A stretch of DNA of 64,000 nucleotides from Collimonas sp. OK242 (GCF_900107095.1 NZ_FNOR01000010.1:1-64000); one strand, 5' to 3'. Positions 38,094 through 47,074 are shown, counted from the first letter of the stretch. The notes: generated by a model not told the origin, from the sequence alone. Numbers and translations: made by a program.

Positions 38094-38324
38094 ATGCAGT
38101 CTTTCTATCCAAAAAAAAGATTCACGCGCTTGCCGCTTGCAGCCGAGATCACGCTGATCCTGATCGTCAAGATCGCCCTGCTGGCATTGCTGTGGAAAGC
38201 CTTCTTCTCTGAGCCGCAAACCAAGAAAATGCGCATGCCGACCGAACAGGTCGAGCAGCATTTCCTGAGCCAGCCACCTGCCGCACTCCCTTCTCACCTT
38301 TCACCTACGGAGACCCGCCAATGA
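38094..38324 (+). CDS. cydP: Putative small cytochrome oxidase subunit CydP
   Basis: Protein of 76 residues with one membrane helix (LAAEITLILIVKIALLALLW, about residues 15-34) and a C-terminal tail. Position just before cydA and the LxxEIxLxLxVKxxLL pattern identify the CydP family, seen upstream of cydAB in betaproteobacteria. Its function is not established. Its stop overlaps the cydA start by four bases (ATGA). Confidence 0.82.
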   Translation: MQSFYPKKRFTRLPLAAEITLILIVKIALLALLWKAFFSEPQTKKMRMPTEQVEQHFLSQPPAALPSHLSPTETRQ

Positions 38325-39928
38325 TACCCATTGATGAAGTCGTCGCCTTATCTCGCCTGCAGTTCGCAGCGACTGCGATGTTCCATTTCCTGTTCGTACC
38401 GCTCACGCTGGGGCTGGCATGGATCCTGGTCATCATGGAGTCGGTCTATGTGATGACCGGCAGCCCGATCTACAAAGACATGACCCGCTTCTGGGGCAAA
38501 TTGTTCGGGATTAACTTCGCGATGGGGATCGCCACCGGCATCACGCTGGAATTCCAGTTCGGCACCAACTGGTCTTATTACTCGCACTACGTCGGTGATA
38601 TCTTCGGCACGCCGCTGGCGATCGAGGGGATGATGGCCTTCTTCCTCGAATCGACTTTCGTCGGCCTGTTCTTCTTCGGCTGGGATCGCTTGTCGCGGGT
38701 CCAGCATTTGCTGATCACTTTCCTGGTGGCGCTGGGCTCCAGCCTGTCGGCGCTGTGGATCCTGATCGCCAACGGCTGGATGAACAATCCGGTCGGCGCC
38801 GAATTCAATTATGAAACCATGCGCATGGAGCTGACCAGCATCGTCGACGTCATCTTCAATCCGGTAGCCCAGGTCAAATTCGTCCACACGCTGTCGGCCG
38901 GCTACGTCGCCTCCTCGCTGTTCGTGCTCGGCATCTCCGCCTACTATCTGTTGAAAGGGCGCGACACCGCGTTTGCCCTGCGTTCGTTTGCGATCGCCGC
39001 CGGCTTCGGCCTGGCGTCGACCTTGTCAGTGATCGTCCTCGGCGACGAATCCGGTTATACCGCCGGCGAAGTCAACAAAGTCAAGCTGGCGGCGATGGAA
39101 GCCGAATGGCATACCGAAGCGGCGCCGGCCGGCATCACCGTGTTCGGCTGGCCGAACGAGAAAGAGCAGCGCACCGATTACGCCTTCAAGATCCCCTACG
39201 TGCTGGGCTTGATCGGCACCCGTTCGGCGGACAAGCAGATCACCGGCATCCACGATCTGAAACAAGAGCATGAAGTGCGCATCCGCAACGGCATGCTGGC
39301 ATACGCCGCCCTGACCCGTCTCAAAGACGGCGACAAATCGCCGGCAGCGGTCGCCGATTTCGACCAGCTGAAACGCGATCTCGGCTACGGACTGCTGTTG
39401 AAGAAATACACGCCGAAGGTGGTCGACGCCACACAAGAACAAATTGCGATGGCGGTCAATGACACCTTCCCGAAAATCGCGCCGATGTTCTGGTCATTCC
39501 GGCTGATGGTCGGGCTGGGGCTCCTGTTCCTGTTCATATTCTCTTGCTCGTTCTATTTCCTGATCCGCAAGCAATTGGCGAAACAGCGCTGGCTGCTGCG
39601 CCTGGCGGTGTACAGCATTCCGCTGCCGTGGGTAGCGATCGAACTGGGCTGGCTGCTGGCCGAATACGGCCGCCAGCCATGGACCATCTCGGGCGTGTTG
39701 CCGACCCATTTGTCGGCATCGACCTTGCAGCCAGGCAGCTTGTATTTCAGCCTGGCCGGCTTCCTCGGCTTCTACACCTTCCTGTTCGTCATTGAAATGA
39801 TATTGATGGTGAAGTACGCCAGACGCGGCCCGAGCAGCCTGCATACCGGCAAGTATCACTGGGAGCAGCCGGATCAGCCAAGCGCCGGCACCGGTCACGT
39901 CAGCCACGACAGCACAGCCAAGGCATAA
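38321..39928 (+). CDS. cydA: Cytochrome bd ubiquinol oxidase subunit I
   Basis: Catalytic inner-membrane subunit of 535 residues carrying haems b558, b595 and d, which oxidises ubiquinol and reduces O2 without proton pumping. The N-terminal [20 protein letters not shown] holds the His ligand, and [13 protein letters not shown] is the conserved motif near the quinol site. Length agrees with the long Q-loop class, as in E. coli bd-I. It overlaps cydP by four bases and precedes cydB by seven bases. Confidence 0.97.
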   Translation: MIPIDEVVALSRLQFAATAMFHFLFVPLTLGLAWILVIMESVYVMTGSPIYKDMTRFWGKLFGINFAMGIATGITLEFQFGTNWSYYSHYVGDIFGTPLAIEGMMAFFLESTFVGLFFFGWDRLSRVQHLLITFLVALGSSLSALWILIANGWMNNPVGAEFNYETMRMELTSIVDVIFNPVAQVKFVHTLSAGYVASSLFVLGISAYYLLKGRDTAFALRSFAIAAGFGLASTLSVIVLGDESGYTAGEVNKVKLAAMEAEWHTEAAPAGITVFGWPNEKEQRTDYAFKIPYVLGLIGTRSADKQITGIHDLKQEHEVRIRNGMLAYAALTRLKDGDKSPAAVADFDQLKRDLGYGLLLKKYTPKVVDATQEQIAMAVNDTFPKIAPMFWSFRLMVGLGLLFLFIFSCSFYFLIRKQLAKQRWLLRLAVYSIPLPWVAIELGWLLAEYGRQPWTISGVLPTHLSASTLQPGSLYFSLAGFLGFYTFLFVIEMILMVKYARRGPSSLHTGKYHWEQPDQPSAGTGHVSHDSTAKA

Positions 39929-39935
39929 GGGGAAC

Positions 39936-41081
39936 ATGATGATCTTTGACTACGAAACATTGAAAATAATCTGGTGGGGCTTTGTCGGCGTACTGCTGAT
40001 CGGCTTCGCGCTGACCGACGGCTTCGATTTCGGCGTCGGCATGCTGCTGCCGTTCATCGGCAAGACCGACGGCGAGCGCCGCGTCATCATCAATTCGATA
40101 GGCAGCACCTGGGAAGGCAATCAAACCTGGTTCATCACTGCCGGCGGCGCCATTTTCGCCGCCTGGCCGCTAGTGTATGGCGCTGCGTTTTCGGGCTTTT
40201 ATGTGGCGCTGATGCTGCTGCTGTTCTCGCTATTCTTCCGCCCGGTAGGCTTCGATTACCGCAGCAAGGTGGCAGCCCCCCGCTGGCGCAATGCCTGGGA
40301 CTGGGGCCTGTTCGCCGGCGGTTTCGTGCCGCCGCTGATTTTCGGCGTGGCGTTCGGCAACCTGTTCCTCGGCGTGCCTTTCCATTATGACGACACCATG
40401 CGGGTTGAATATACCGGTAACTTCTTTCAGCTGTTGAATCCTTTCGGGCTGCTGGCCGGTTTGCTCAGCGTCGCCATGCTGCTGATGCATGGCGCCGCTT
40501 ACCTGCAAGTCAAGACCGATGCGCTGATCGCGCAACGCGCCCGCAGCGTGGCCAAGGTTGCAGGCCTGGCGACGATACTGCTGTTCGTGGCTGGCGGCTT
40601 CTGGGTAGCGCTCGGGATCCACGGTTATCGCATCACCGGCATGCCGGACCCGAACAGCGCCTTCATGCCTATCGTCAAAACCGTCACCACTGTCAACGGC
40701 GCCTGGTTCGACAACTATGCGCGCTGGCCCGCCATTTGGGCCTTGCCGATCATTGCCGTCGCCGGCGCCTTGCTGTGCGTAGTATTCAGCGCCGCCAACA
40801 AGGCAATGGCGGCATTCCTGTCCAGCGGCCTCAGCGTGACCGGCATCATTCTGACGGCGGGCGCCTCTTTGTTCCCGTTCATCATGCCCTCCTCGCTCGC
40901 CCCCAACAGCAGCCTCACAATCTGGGATGCGGTATCGAGCCACAAGACGCTGGGCATCATGTTCTGGGTAGTGCTCATCATGCTGCCGATCATCATGCTG
41001 TACACCGGCTGGGTGTACCGAGTCATGCGCGGCAAGGTCACCTTGCAGCATATTGAAGACAACGAGCACACTGCTTACTAA
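39936..41081 (+). CDS. cydB: Cytochrome bd ubiquinol oxidase subunit II
   Basis: Inner-membrane partner of CydA, 381 residues with eight or nine helices. Family strings are [40 protein letters not shown] and [28 protein letters not shown] precedes two adjacent ATG codons (39936 and 39939). cydX follows 29 bases later. Confidence 0.97.
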   Translation: MMIFDYETLKIIWWGFVGVLLIGFALTDGFDFGVGMLLPFIGKTDGERRVIINSIGSTWEGNQTWFITAGGAIFAAWPLVYGAAFSGFYVALMLLLFSLFFRPVGFDYRSKVAAPRWRNAWDWGLFAGGFVPPLIFGVAFGNLFLGVPFHYDDTMRVEYTGNFFQLLNPFGLLAGLLSVAMLLMHGAAYLQVKTDALIAQRARSVAKVAGLATILLFVAGGFWVALGIHGYRITGMPDPNSAFMPIVKTVTTVNGAWFDNYARWPAIWALPIIAVAGALLCVVFSAANKAMAAFLSSGLSVTGIILTAGASLFPFIMPSSLAPNSSLTIWDAVSSHKTLGIMFWVVLIMLPIIMLYTGWVYRVMRGKVTLQHIEDNEHTAY

Positions 41082-41110
41082 TCGACGCATACGCAGAACA
41101 GGAGAGACTT

Positions 41111-41281
41111 ATGTGGTATTTCGCATGGATATTGGGAGTCGGCCTGGCGCTGGCTTTCGGCATCATCAACGTCATGTGGCTGGAAGCCAACTATGCTTTC
41201 GGCAGCCGCGATGAAGAAACCACCCGCGAGCGGTTTGAAAGTGCCGCGGCCGAGCATGAAGCCCGGGCACGCAAGAAATGA
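41111..41281 (+). CDS. cydX: Cytochrome bd small subunit CydX
   Basis: A 56-residue membrane protein, MWYFAWILGVGLALAFGIIN followed by VMWLEANYAF and a charged tail. The MWYFAWILG start and single helix are diagnostic of CydX/YbgT, which is needed for stable active bd-I oxidase. AGGAGAG lies eight bases before the ATG. Its stop overlaps the next gene by four bases (ATGA). Confidence 0.95.
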   Translation: MWYFAWILGVGLALAFGIINVMWLEANYAFGSRDEETTRERFESAAAEHEARARKK

Positions 41282-41781
41282 ACGGCGCAGCGGTTGCGGT
41301 GATACCGAGCGTCGGCTGCCGCTCGTTATTGCCTGGCCATGATTTTGTCGATGCTTACCAGGTCCGGGCTGACATCGCCGGCCTGGACGCCCGGCAGGCT
41401 GCCGACGCCATCATCAAGAATCCACCGCGCTGGATTAAACAATTGATGGCGACCCGCAACCGGCTGGTCAGGCTGTTTCAATTGAAAACCGTTGAAATGG
41501 GTGTCGATGATCCGCTTGCCTCGCAGCGTACGGTTGGCGGCTTTCCTGTCGTCGCGCATTCAGCGCAGGAAGTGGTGCTGGGATTCGACGATAAGCATCT
41601 GGATTTCAGGATCAGCGTCACGGTTGCGCCAGGCAAGGGCTCCGGCACCCAGGTGACCGTCGCTACGGTGGTCAAGACCAACAATCTGTTGGGAAGAGTC
41701 TACCTGGCGGCGGTCATGCCTTTTCACCGGGCGATAGTCCGTCACTTGCTGGAAAACGCCAGCTTCGGCCCGGCCGTTTAG
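41278..41781 (+). CDS. DUF2867-domain protein, last gene of the cyd operon
   Basis: Protein of 167 residues without membrane segments. The string PPRWIKQLMATRNRLVRLFQ and the end LLGRVYLAAVMPFHRAIVRH match DUF2867, a family with no assigned reaction. Its four-base overlap with cydX implies translational coupling, so a role linked to cytochrome bd or its regulation is possible but unproven. Its stop overlaps the stop of the convergent gene by four bases or fewer. Confidence 0.82.
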   Translation: MNGAAVAVIPSVGCRSLLPGHDFVDAYQVRADIAGLDARQAADAIIKNPPRWIKQLMATRNRLVRLFQLKTVEMGVDDPLASQRTVGGFPVVAHSAQEVVLGFDDKHLDFRISVTVAPGKGSGTQVTVATVVKTNNLLGRVYLAAVMPFHRAIVRHLLENASFGPAV

Positions 41782-42041
41782 GCGCTTTGCGCTTCGCCTT
41801 CTGCCGCAACCACGGCTTCGACTCCAGCCACGGCCGTTACCTCCTCCGCACTGCCACCTTCGGCGTCGCCGGCGCTGATGGCGATGGCCACCTGCTCCAG
41901 CTTGGTAACCGCCACATTCAGCGAGTCATTGATCTGCGCCTGGGTGTGCTCGGGCATGGTTTCCGCTATTTGCGCCACAGCCCCTGCCAAATCGATTACT
42001 GCCAGCGTCAGATTGGCAATCAGGTCGCGCACATCGGTCAT
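41778..42041 (-). CDS. Small Ala-rich acidic protein of unknown function
   Basis: An 87-residue acidic protein, MTDVRDLIANLTLAVIDLAG then helical segments with AQIAETMPEHTQAQINDSLN and an Ala/Glu/Val-rich tail. It has no membrane helix long enough and no Cys. The coding pattern, the plausible start and the neat convergent fit with the DUF2867 gene support it as real, but I recognise no family. No strong ribosome-binding site is seen. Confidence 0.6.
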   Translation of the reverse strand: MTDVRDLIANLTLAVIDLAGAVAQIAETMPEHTQAQINDSLNVAVTKLEQVAIAISAGDAEGGSAEEVTAVAGVEAVVAAEGEAQSA

Positions 42042-42143
42042 CTTTCATCATCCAGTATCATACGGGGACGGCATTATTACATTACGGGCCGAATGCAAAA
42101 CCGCCTGACAATAAAAAAACTCACTACTGCTGGAATTTGAATC

Positions 42144-43298
42144 TTGAACCATCGCAAAACACAAACATCGTTGGCCTTATTTTGCAAAGTCGTCGACAAC
42201 TATGGCGACATCGGAATCTGCTGGCGTCTGGCCCGTCAACTGGAACAGGAACATGGCGTTGCCGTGACCTTGTGGGTCGACGATTTGCGTAGTTTTCAAC
42301 GAATGTGCCCGGAAGTCGCGGTTGACTGCGACGTACAACGGATCGGTAGCGTGACGGTACGCCATTGGCGCGATCAAGACGGCGTATTCACGGCCGACGA
42401 CGTGGCCGACATCGTGATTGAATTTTTTGCTTGCGACATCCCGCCTGCTTATATTGCGGCGATGGCGGAGCGCACACCGCATCCGGTGTGGCTGAACCTG
42501 GAAGGCCTCAGCGCGGAAGAATGGGTGGAAGGTTGCCATGCGCTGCCGTCGCCGCAAGCGCGATCTTTGACAAAATATTTCTTCTTTCCCGGCTTCACCG
42601 GAAAAACCGGCGGCCTGCTGCGTGAATCAGGGTTGGCGCAACAGCGTCAGGCATTTCAACAAGATGCAGCTGCGATGGCAGCTTTTCTCAGCCGATTCGG
42701 CGTCACGCCGGCAGAGATGGCAGCGCTGAAGGTCTCCTTGTTTTGCTATCCGCAAGCGCCGGTTGCGGCGCTATTTGATACCTGGCAAAGCAGCGATAAA
42801 GCGATTACCTGCCTGGTGCCGGAAGGCGTTGCCGTCGATGCGGTCGAAAAATTCCTTGGGCGAACCGCACAAGCCGGAACCAGCGCCAGCCGCGGCGCAT
42901 TGACCGTGCGGGTGCTGCCTTTTATTCCCCAGCCTGACTACGACAAGCTATTGTGGGCTTGCGACCTCAATTTTGTACGAGGAGAAGATTCCTTCGTGCG
43001 CGCGCAATGGGCCGGCAAACCGTTTATCTGGCACATCTATCCGCAAGACGAAGACTTGCATCACGTCAAATTGAATGCATTCTTGCAACGCTATACGGCC
43101 ACAACGGAGAACCTGAGCGAATTCTCTTTGAGCTGGAATGAAGCCACGAAAAAAGCGGTGAATTGGCGCTCGCTATGGGCTTTATTTGAAGCCGACATGC
43201 CAAAAATTGCCATCATGGCCACAGATTGGCAGCATCAAATGCTGGCAAACGGTGACTTGACCTCCAATTTGCTGAAGTTTGCCGAAACAGTTCGGTAA
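42144..43298 (+). CDS. earP: EF-P arginine rhamnosyltransferase EarP
   Basis: Cytoplasmic glycosyltransferase of 384 residues that rhamnosylates Arg32 of elongation factor P using dTDP-rhamnose. The N-terminus LALFCKVVDNYGDIGICWRL is diagnostic, followed by the family strings PVWLNLEGLSAEEWVEGCHA, YFFFPGFTGKTGGLLRE and the nucleotide-sugar site FVRGEDSFVRAQWAGKPFIW. The start is a TTG at 42144. efp follows 139 bases downstream and has Arg32, as expected. Confidence 0.96.
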   Translation: MNHRKTQTSLALFCKVVDNYGDIGICWRLARQLEQEHGVAVTLWVDDLRSFQRMCPEVAVDCDVQRIGSVTVRHWRDQDGVFTADDVADIVIEFFACDIPPAYIAAMAERTPHPVWLNLEGLSAEEWVEGCHALPSPQARSLTKYFFFPGFTGKTGGLLRESGLAQQRQAFQQDAAAMAAFLSRFGVTPAEMAALKVSLFCYPQAPVAALFDTWQSSDKAITCLVPEGVAVDAVEKFLGRTAQAGTSASRGALTVRVLPFIPQPDYDKLLWACDLNFVRGEDSFVRAQWAGKPFIWHIYPQDEDLHHVKLNAFLQRYTATTENLSEFSLSWNEATKKAVNWRSLWALFEADMPKIAIMATDWQHQMLANGDLTSNLLKFAETVR

Positions 43299-43437
43299 GC
43301 GATATTCAAAAATGGGTTAAAATATACGGCTAATTTTTGATGCATTTAAAAATTCAATCATACGTGGGCTTGCGGCGCTTTTTGCCAGTGGGCTACAGAT
43401 GATTTTTATGTAACCTACTTTTTTACCTATATTCGCT

Positions 43438-44007
43438 ATGAAACCAGCAAAAGAAATTCGTGTCGGCAATATCATCATGGTTGACAGTAAGCCTATGATC
43501 GTTTTGCGCTCTGATGTCAACGGTTCGAGCCGCACGGGCTTCACCTACAAATGGAAGATGAAGAATCTTCTGACCAACAGCCCACAGGAAAACGTTTTCC
43601 GTGGCGATGACAAGTTTGACGTGGTTGTGCTCGACAAGAAGCCTGTTACCTATTCGTATTTCGCCGATCCCTTGTTTGTGTTCATGGATGCAGACTACGA
43701 ACAGTATGAAATCGAAGAAGAAAACCTGGGTGATGCATTGCACTACCTGAAAGACGGCATGGAATGCGAAGCCGTGTTTTACGACGGCAAGGCAATTTCG
43801 GTCGAACTGCCAACCACTATCGTGCGCCAGGTCGTCTACTCGGAGCCGGCGGTTAAAGGCAACACTTCGGGCAACGTCTTGAAAGAAGCCAAGATTGAAA
43901 ATGCGATTGAAGCAAATCAGCACATCGTCATGGTGCCATTGTTCGTCAGCTCGGACGACTTGATCGAAATCGACACGCGCACCAACGAGTTCAAGAAGCG
44001 CGGTTAA
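43438..44007 (+). CDS. efp: Elongation factor P with Arg32
   Basis: Translation factor of 189 residues that relieves ribosome stalling at polyproline. Three beta domains (KOW-like and two OB folds) are present. The tip loop of domain I reads [17 protein letters not shown], with Arg at residue 32, the rhamnosylation site used by EarP rather than the Lys used by EpmA. A terminator follows 28 bases after the stop. Confidence 0.97.
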   Translation: MKPAKEIRVGNIIMVDSKPMIVLRSDVNGSSRTGFTYKWKMKNLLTNSPQENVFRGDDKFDVVVLDKKPVTYSYFADPLFVFMDADYEQYEIEEENLGDALHYLKDGMECEAVFYDGKAISVELPTTIVRQVVYSEPAVKGNTSGNVLKEAKIENAIEANQHIVMVPLFVSSDDLIEIDTRTNEFKKRG

Positions 44008-44035
44008 TACCGGGGGTACTTACCCTTCCGCTTGC

Positions 44036-44070
44036 AAAAAACGCTGCCGATTATCCGCAGCGTTTTTTTT
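44036..44070 (+). terminator. Rho-independent terminator of efp
   Basis: ACGCTGC and GCAGCGT form the stem with a 9-base loop, extended by an A-run before and eight T after. It could also serve the convergent marR gene. Confidence 0.9.
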
Positions 44071-44110
44071 CGCCTGTCGCATGACAGGCGGCTGCATCAA
44101 TATTCAAATA

Positions 44111-44602
44111 TCAAGATTCAAATTTGACCAGCAGCAGACGCAACAATCCCGCCAGTTGCTCCCGATCCGCAGCTGCCAATTCAGCCAGCAAGCGATGTTC
44201 ATTGGCGACATGCGTCGCTACCGCCTTCTCGATCAACTCCAGGCCGTTTGGCGTCAGGCTGATCAACACGCTGCGCCTGTCATCCGGATTGTGCCCGCGC
44301 TCGACCAGGCCGGCGCGCTCGAGGTGATCGATGCGATTGGTCATGGTGCCGGAAGTAATCATCAGCGATTGCAGCAAGGCGTTGGGCGACAGCCGATACG
44401 GCTGGCCGGCACGGCGCAAAGCGGCCAGCACGTCAAATGACCAGTTGGTAAGACCGAACTGATCCAGTCCCTCATTCACCCCGCGCTCCAGATAATGGGC
44501 CAGCCGGCCGATACGGCCGATTATGCCCATGGGCGAGCTGTCCAGATCCGGCCGCTCGCGCTGCCATTGCTCAAGAATTTTATCGACTTTATCCATTGCC
44601 AT
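44111..44602 (-). CDS. MarR-family regulator
   Basis: Transcription factor of 163 residues. The winged helix has YRLSPNALLQSLMITSGTMT and the wing DPxxRR-like NPDDRRSVLISLT; N- and C-terminal helices form the dimer. It is divergent from a DMT exporter gene. Two dyads with TCTTGA/TCAAGA-type halves flank the exporter's promoter and are its likely operators. Upstream of its start codon are six 12-bp tandem repeats that also encode a short repetitive peptide frame whose stop overlaps the marR start region. Confidence 0.92.
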   Translation of the reverse strand: MAMDKVDKILEQWQRERPDLDSSPMGIIGRIGRLAHYLERGVNEGLDQFGLTNWSFDVLAALRRAGQPYRLSPNALLQSLMITSGTMTNRIDHLERAGLVERGHNPDDRRSVLISLTPNGLELIEKAVATHVANEHRLLAELAAADREQLAGLLRLLLVKFES

Positions 44603-44611
44603 TCAAATAAT

Positions 44612-44683
44612 CCATTTTTGAAACCATTTTTGAAAACGCTTCCGAAACTGCCTCGGAAACCGCTTTTGAAAGCGCTTTTGAAA
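44612..44683 (-). repeat. Six 12-bp tandem repeats upstream of marR
   Basis: The units on the plus strand are CCATTTTTGAAA twice, ACGCTTCCGAAA, CTGCCTCGGAAA, CCGCTTTTGAAA and GCGCTTTTGAAA, without gaps. Read on the minus strand they keep one frame open (LSKA-LSKA-VSEA-VSEA-FSKM-VSKM), ending DYLNGNG and a TAA that overlaps an early marR ATG. The frame has ATG codons only in its last two repeats. Confidence 0.75.
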
Positions 44684-44706
44684 GATTAATAAGATCAAAG
44701 TCGATA

Positions 44707-44759
44707 TCTTGACATCAAGAGAAGTTGATGTAAAATGTATTTATCTTGATATAAAGATA
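44707..44759 (+). promoter_or_regulatory. Promoter flanked by two MarR-type operators
   Basis: TTGACA (44709-44714) and TAAAAT (44731-44736), 16 bases apart, form a strong promoter for the exporter. TCTTGA-CA-TCAAGA (44707-44720) covers the -35, and TATCTT-N6-AAGATA (44742-44759) lies just past the transcription start. This is a usual arrangement for repression by MarR. Confidence 0.75.
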
Positions 44760-44780
44760 GTCCATATAAAGAATAATTAC

Positions 44781-45707
44781 ATGAAGAAAATAAATTCCAC
44801 CCTAAATGACACTTTGCTCACCGCGATCGCTCCCGCGATCTGGGGTAGCACTTATCTGGTCACCACCCAGTTGCTGCCTGCCGGCCATCCGCTGATGCTG
44901 GCAATGCTGCGCGCGCTACCGGTCGGCTTGCTGCTTCTGTTGTGGCTACGAAAACTGCCAAGCGGAATCTGGTGGCTGCGCGTGTTTGTACTCGGCGCCT
45001 TGAACTTCACCGTGTTCTGGTCGTTGCTGTTTGTTTCCGCCTATCGCTTGCCGGGCGGCGTTGCGGCGACAGTCGGTGCGATCCAGCCGTTGATGGTGCT
45101 GATGTTTTCCTGGCTGCTGTTCAGTCAGGCGCCACGCCGCCTGGCCCTGATCGCGGGCGCGGCAGGTATCGCCGGGGTAGCTCTGCTGGTGCTTACTCCT
45201 TCCGCCGAACTGGATGCCATCGGTATCGGCGCCGGCCTGTTGGGCGCAGTGTCCATGGCAATCGGCACCGCACTCAGCAAGCGCTGGGCCGCACCGGTAG
45301 CGCCGCTGACGTTCACTGCCTGGCAATTGACTGCCGGCGGTTTGCTGTTGCTAGCTCTGGCGCTGTGGCTGGAACCGCCGCTGCCCGCGCTCAGTACGCA
45401 GAATATCGTCGGTTTCGTCTATCTGGGCCTGATCGGCGCCGGCTTGACCTATTGGCTCTGGTTCCGCGGCCTGCAAAAACTGCAGCCGGCGGCAGCCGCT
45501 TCACTCGGCTTGCTGAGTCCGGTGACCGCCACTTTACTCGGCTGGCTGATACTCGACCAACAGCTGTCGCCGCTGCAAATATTCGGCGCAGCGATCATCC
45601 TTGTCAGCGTCTGGCTTGGCCAATGGTCAGCGCGCCCTGCTGCCGAAAAAAAACAGCCAGCGGTGCAAACCGTTGGCTGCCGCAATCCTGGCCAGGCAGG
45701 TTGCTAG
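44781..45707 (+). CDS. DMT-superfamily (EamA) exporter
   Basis: Inner-membrane transporter of 308 residues with ten helices in two EamA repeats. The N-terminal WGSTYLVTTQLLPAGHPLML and GLTYWLWFRGLQKLQPAAAA strings are typical of DMT exporters. The ATG at 44781 is chosen over an upstream frame that would cross the operators. It is controlled by a promoter with two MarR-type dyads. Its last 20 codons overlap a minus-strand terminator, which gives an odd C-terminus (KKQPAVQTVGCRNPGQAGC). The substrate is unknown. Confidence 0.88.
   Translation: MKKINSTLNDTLLTAIAPAIWGSTYLVTTQLLPAGHPLMLAMLRALPVGLLLLLWLRKLPSGIWWLRVFVLGALNFTVFWSLLFVSAYRLPGGVAATVGAIQPLMVLMFSWLLFSQAPRRLALIAGAAGIAGVALLVLTPSAELDAIGIGAGLLGAVSMAIGTALSKRWAAPVAPLTFTAWQLTAGGLLLLALALWLEPPLPALSTQNIVGFVYLGLIGAGLTYWLWFRGLQKLQPAAAASLGLLSPVTATLLGWLILDQQLSPLQIFGAAIILVSVWLGQWSARPAAEKKQPAVQTVGCRNPGQAGC
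45646..45679 (-). terminator. Terminator of the MFS gene, inside the DMT exporter gene
   Basis: On the minus strand CAGCCA-A-CGGT and ACCG-C-TGGCTG form a stem followed by eight T. It lies 47 bases beyond the MFS stop and within the last codons of the convergent exporter gene. Confidence 0.85.
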
Positions 45708-45725
45708 CCTGGCCGTCGCCTGTAA

Positions 45726-46985
45726 TTATTGACTTAATATCTCGCCCAGCTTCTTGTGATTGAAGCCGAAACTGGAAATCACCGCCAGACCGGCCAGCGC
45801 CAGGGCGCCGCCCAGCCACAAGGTGGACGAGAGGCCGAGCGAATCGACCACCACGCCGCCGGTGGATGAGCCCACGGCGATCGCTACCTGCACAATGCTG
45901 ACGAACAGAGCGGAACCGGCTTCCGGCAGATCCGGCGAAGACAGTTGCAGCCAGATGCTAAGGCATAAGGGAATAGCGCCGAATGCCACGCCCCACGCTA
46001 ATATCATCACCACTACCCCGGCTTGGGACGCGTGCAACGACGGCAGCGCCAGCAAGGACACCATCAGTATCGCCACCACGGCAAACAAGGAAAGCTGCAA
46101 ATTGCGGCTGACGGTGGTCGAGATCACAAAATTCGACACGAAGCCGACAAAGCCGAAGCCCAGCAATACCGAAGTAATCGCAGGCAAGCTGAATCCTGCG
46201 CTTTGCACCAGGAACGGCGTGACATAGGTGTAGGCTGAAAAGTGAGCGCCAAACACCAGCGCCACCATCAGCAAACTTTTACGGGTATTGGCGCGGCTCA
46301 GCAAAGCGCGCAGATCGCTCAGGCGTATCGCCGCTTTCGACGGCAGCGAGGGCAACAGCAGTGCTTGCGCAGCCAGCGCCACGGCAGCCAGCACGCCGGT
46401 GGCGACAAACGACGCGCGCCAGGAAGCCAAGGTGCTGATGAAGGTGCCGAGCGGTACGCCTATCACCGTGGCGAAGGTAACCCCGGTCAGTATCATCGCG
46501 GTCGCCTTGGCCGCGTGCTGCTCTTGCACCAGCCGCGCTGAAGTTGCCAGCGCCAGCGTCCAGAAACCGCCAAGGGCCGCGCCCAGCAGCGCCCGCCCCA
46601 ACAGCATCGTGCCGAAGCCGGGAGCCATCGCCGACACAAGGTTGGAAGCCAACAGCAAGACCGACAAAGCCAGCAAGATCAAACGGCGGTTGATGCGCCC
46701 CGCTCCCAGCATCAGGGCAGGAGCGGAGATCGCTGCGATGACCCCGGGCGTGGTCACCATCAAGCCAGCCGTGCCGGGCGAGACGCCAAGGTCGCGGGCG
46801 ATTTGCGGCAGCAGGCCGACCGGCAGGAATTCAGTCGTCACAAAAGCAAAAGCGCCTATCGCCACCGCCACCACCGACAACCAGGATCGCAACGGCGATG
46901 GCGCGCTGCTGGCACGGATGCGCGGATCGGGCAGGTCGAGCAGACTGTCGTTTTGCGCGCTGATCGCCGCTAGATTTTTTTCCAT
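45726..46985 (-). CDS. MFS efflux transporter (DHA1, NepI/AraJ-like)
   Basis: Drug:H+-antiporter-type exporter of 419 residues with twelve helices. After a 35-residue cytoplasmic start it shows GAFAFVTTEFLPVGLLPQIA, typical of the sugar-efflux/purine-efflux branch, and the motif A-like GAGRINRRLILL. A 31-bp dyad overlaps its promoter region, and the Rrf2 gene upstream ends in its own terminator, so the two are transcribed separately. Substrate unknown. Confidence 0.9.
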   Translation of the reverse strand: MEKNLAAISAQNDSLLDLPDPRIRASSAPSPLRSWLSVVAVAIGAFAFVTTEFLPVGLLPQIARDLGVSPGTAGLMVTTPGVIAAISAPALMLGAGRINRRLILLALSVLLLASNLVSAMAPGFGTMLLGRALLGAALGGFWTLALATSARLVQEQHAAKATAMILTGVTFATVIGVPLGTFISTLASWRASFVATGVLAAVALAAQALLLPSLPSKAAIRLSDLRALLSRANTRKSLLMVALVFGAHFSAYTYVTPFLVQSAGFSLPAITSVLLGFGFVGFVSNFVISTTVSRNLQLSLFAVVAILMVSLLALPSLHASQAGVVVMILAWGVAFGAIPLCLSIWLQLSSPDLPEAGSALFVSIVQVAIAVGSSTGGVVVDSLGLSSTLWLGGALALAGLAVISSFGFNHKKLGEILSQ

Positions 46986-47013
46986 GTGAAACTCCTGTGT
47001 TGTCTGGCCTCGA

Positions 47014-47044
47014 TTAAACTGTATTATTTATAACTACAGTTTAA
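47014..47044 (-). promoter_or_regulatory. Dyad operator upstream of the MFS gene
   Basis: Perfect 10-bp arms TTAAACTGTA and TACAGTTTAA are separated by 11 bases. It lies 29-59 bases before the MFS start; on the minus strand TATAAA falls inside it. A dimeric regulator would block or position polymerase here. The Rrf2 protein encoded upstream is one candidate. Confidence 0.6.
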
Positions 47045-47074
47045 AATATAAAAACGGGATCAAAGTCGATCCCG
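47043..47074 (-). terminator. Rho-independent terminator of the Rrf2 gene
   Basis: CGGGATC and GATCCCG enclose a 6-base loop, followed on the minus strand by a T-rich tract (GTTTTTATATTTT). It lies 52 bases past the Rrf2 stop and ends next to the MFS operator. Confidence 0.85.
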
